Origin: Chrysomallon squamiferum
Taxonomy: Eukaryota; Mollusca; Gastropoda; Neomphalida; Peltospiridae
Assembly: GCA_012295275.1 (NCBI GenBank)
Contig: CM022671.1
Coordinates: 11,169,678-11,233,677, forward strand
Direction: 5' to 3'
DNA: 64,000 nt
The notes beneath the pieces were generated by a model, which had not been told where the DNA came from, did not search any database, and was given only the letters and a program-made list of their open reading frames with translations. This document shows, piece by piece, positions 63,753 to 64,000 of the stretch. The position numbers and the translations under genes were made by a program. The stretch's first letter is position 1. Every line of letters begins with the position of its first letter.

Positions 63753-63869
63753 ATGAAGATCCGAGCGCTGTGTATGGGACTAGAGAATCCACGGCTGGAT
63801 GAAAATCCCGTGAATTCTACCAGTGCCATTCACAGAACCAGGCGTGACGTATTGATCTGTCAGGTGTAG
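63753..63869 (+). other. Short open frame sharing a segment with 61.6 kb
   Basis: 38 codons (MKIRALCMGLENPRLDENPV, then NSTSAIHRTRRD). GTGAATTCTACCAGTGCCA is identical to 61623-61641 and in the same frame. More likely a repeat copy than a gene. Confidence 0.15.
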
Positions 63870-64000
63870 ACGTGGTGTTTCCATGCCGTGTGTTACTATG
63901 GTTACCTGTAGGCCCCGAGGTTCAGAGCTATGGACACGTAATTACTTTCGAACAGTGATAAAACTATAAGTTGTTATATATATATACCGTTTTTATATAT

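Overview
This is a eukaryotic, animal-type window. It is AT-rich (roughly two thirds A+T by eye), its genes are split by GT..AG introns of a few hundred bases to 3 kb, and it is crowded with microsatellites and minisatellites. The base composition, intron sizes and dense simple repeats resemble a lophotrochozoan such as a mollusc, but nothing here fixes the species. There is no bacterial-style operon, CRISPR array or insertion sequence.

Three genes can be supported. (1) Minus strand, 156-1919: an intronless coding exon for a BTB-BACK-Kelch protein of the KLHL24/KLHL6/KLHL35 type, 587 aa. A splice acceptor five bases upstream of the start implies a separate 5' untranslated exon. (2) Plus strand, 8178-19145: a 13-exon gene for a 529 aa tetratricopeptide-repeat protein that I do not recognise. 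All splice phases agree and the total coding length is divisible by three. (3) Minus strand, 39161-50358: a 16-exon gene for a 599 aa cyclic-nucleotide-binding-domain protein that matches CNBD2. In mammals this is a cAMP-binding protein needed for sperm flagellar function. Both split genes were assembled by hand from splice sites. There is no operon-like co-regulation; the neighbours are simply adjacent loci.

The rest is introns and intergenic DNA dominated by repeats. Several (GA)n/(CT)n tracts are about 70-130 bp, one (TG)n tract is about 179 bp, and there are mixed GATA/GACA arrays and long trinucleotide runs. There are eight minisatellite arrays (units 12, 21, 30, 36, 42, 43, 49, 52 and 45 bp are described; the 12-mer is degenerate). 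A few mobile-element traces are visible: a hAT-like terminus near 5.95 kb and two tRNA-like B boxes near 26.85 and 61.85 kb. Several isolated exon-like islands (22.1, 25.4-33.4, 53.06, 60.75, 61.54 and 63.75 kb) have splice signals or short open frames, but none makes a convincing gene.

The most unusual property is that several minisatellites are not randomly placed. They start at exon boundaries and multiply the boundary itself. A 52-bp array repeats the 3' splice site of CNBD2 exon 13. A 21-bp triplet repeats the acceptor of exon 11 of the TPR gene. A 42-bp array begins at the 5' splice site of TPR exon 7. A 49-bp array begins inside the last TPR exon and copies the stop codon 18 times. In CNBD2, a 175-bp inverted copy of the end of exon 12 sits antisense in intron 4, so the exons for the cyclic-nucleotide domain lie between the arms of a potential RNA hairpin. 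A second pair, (GA)n and (CT)n, brackets exon 5 at close range.
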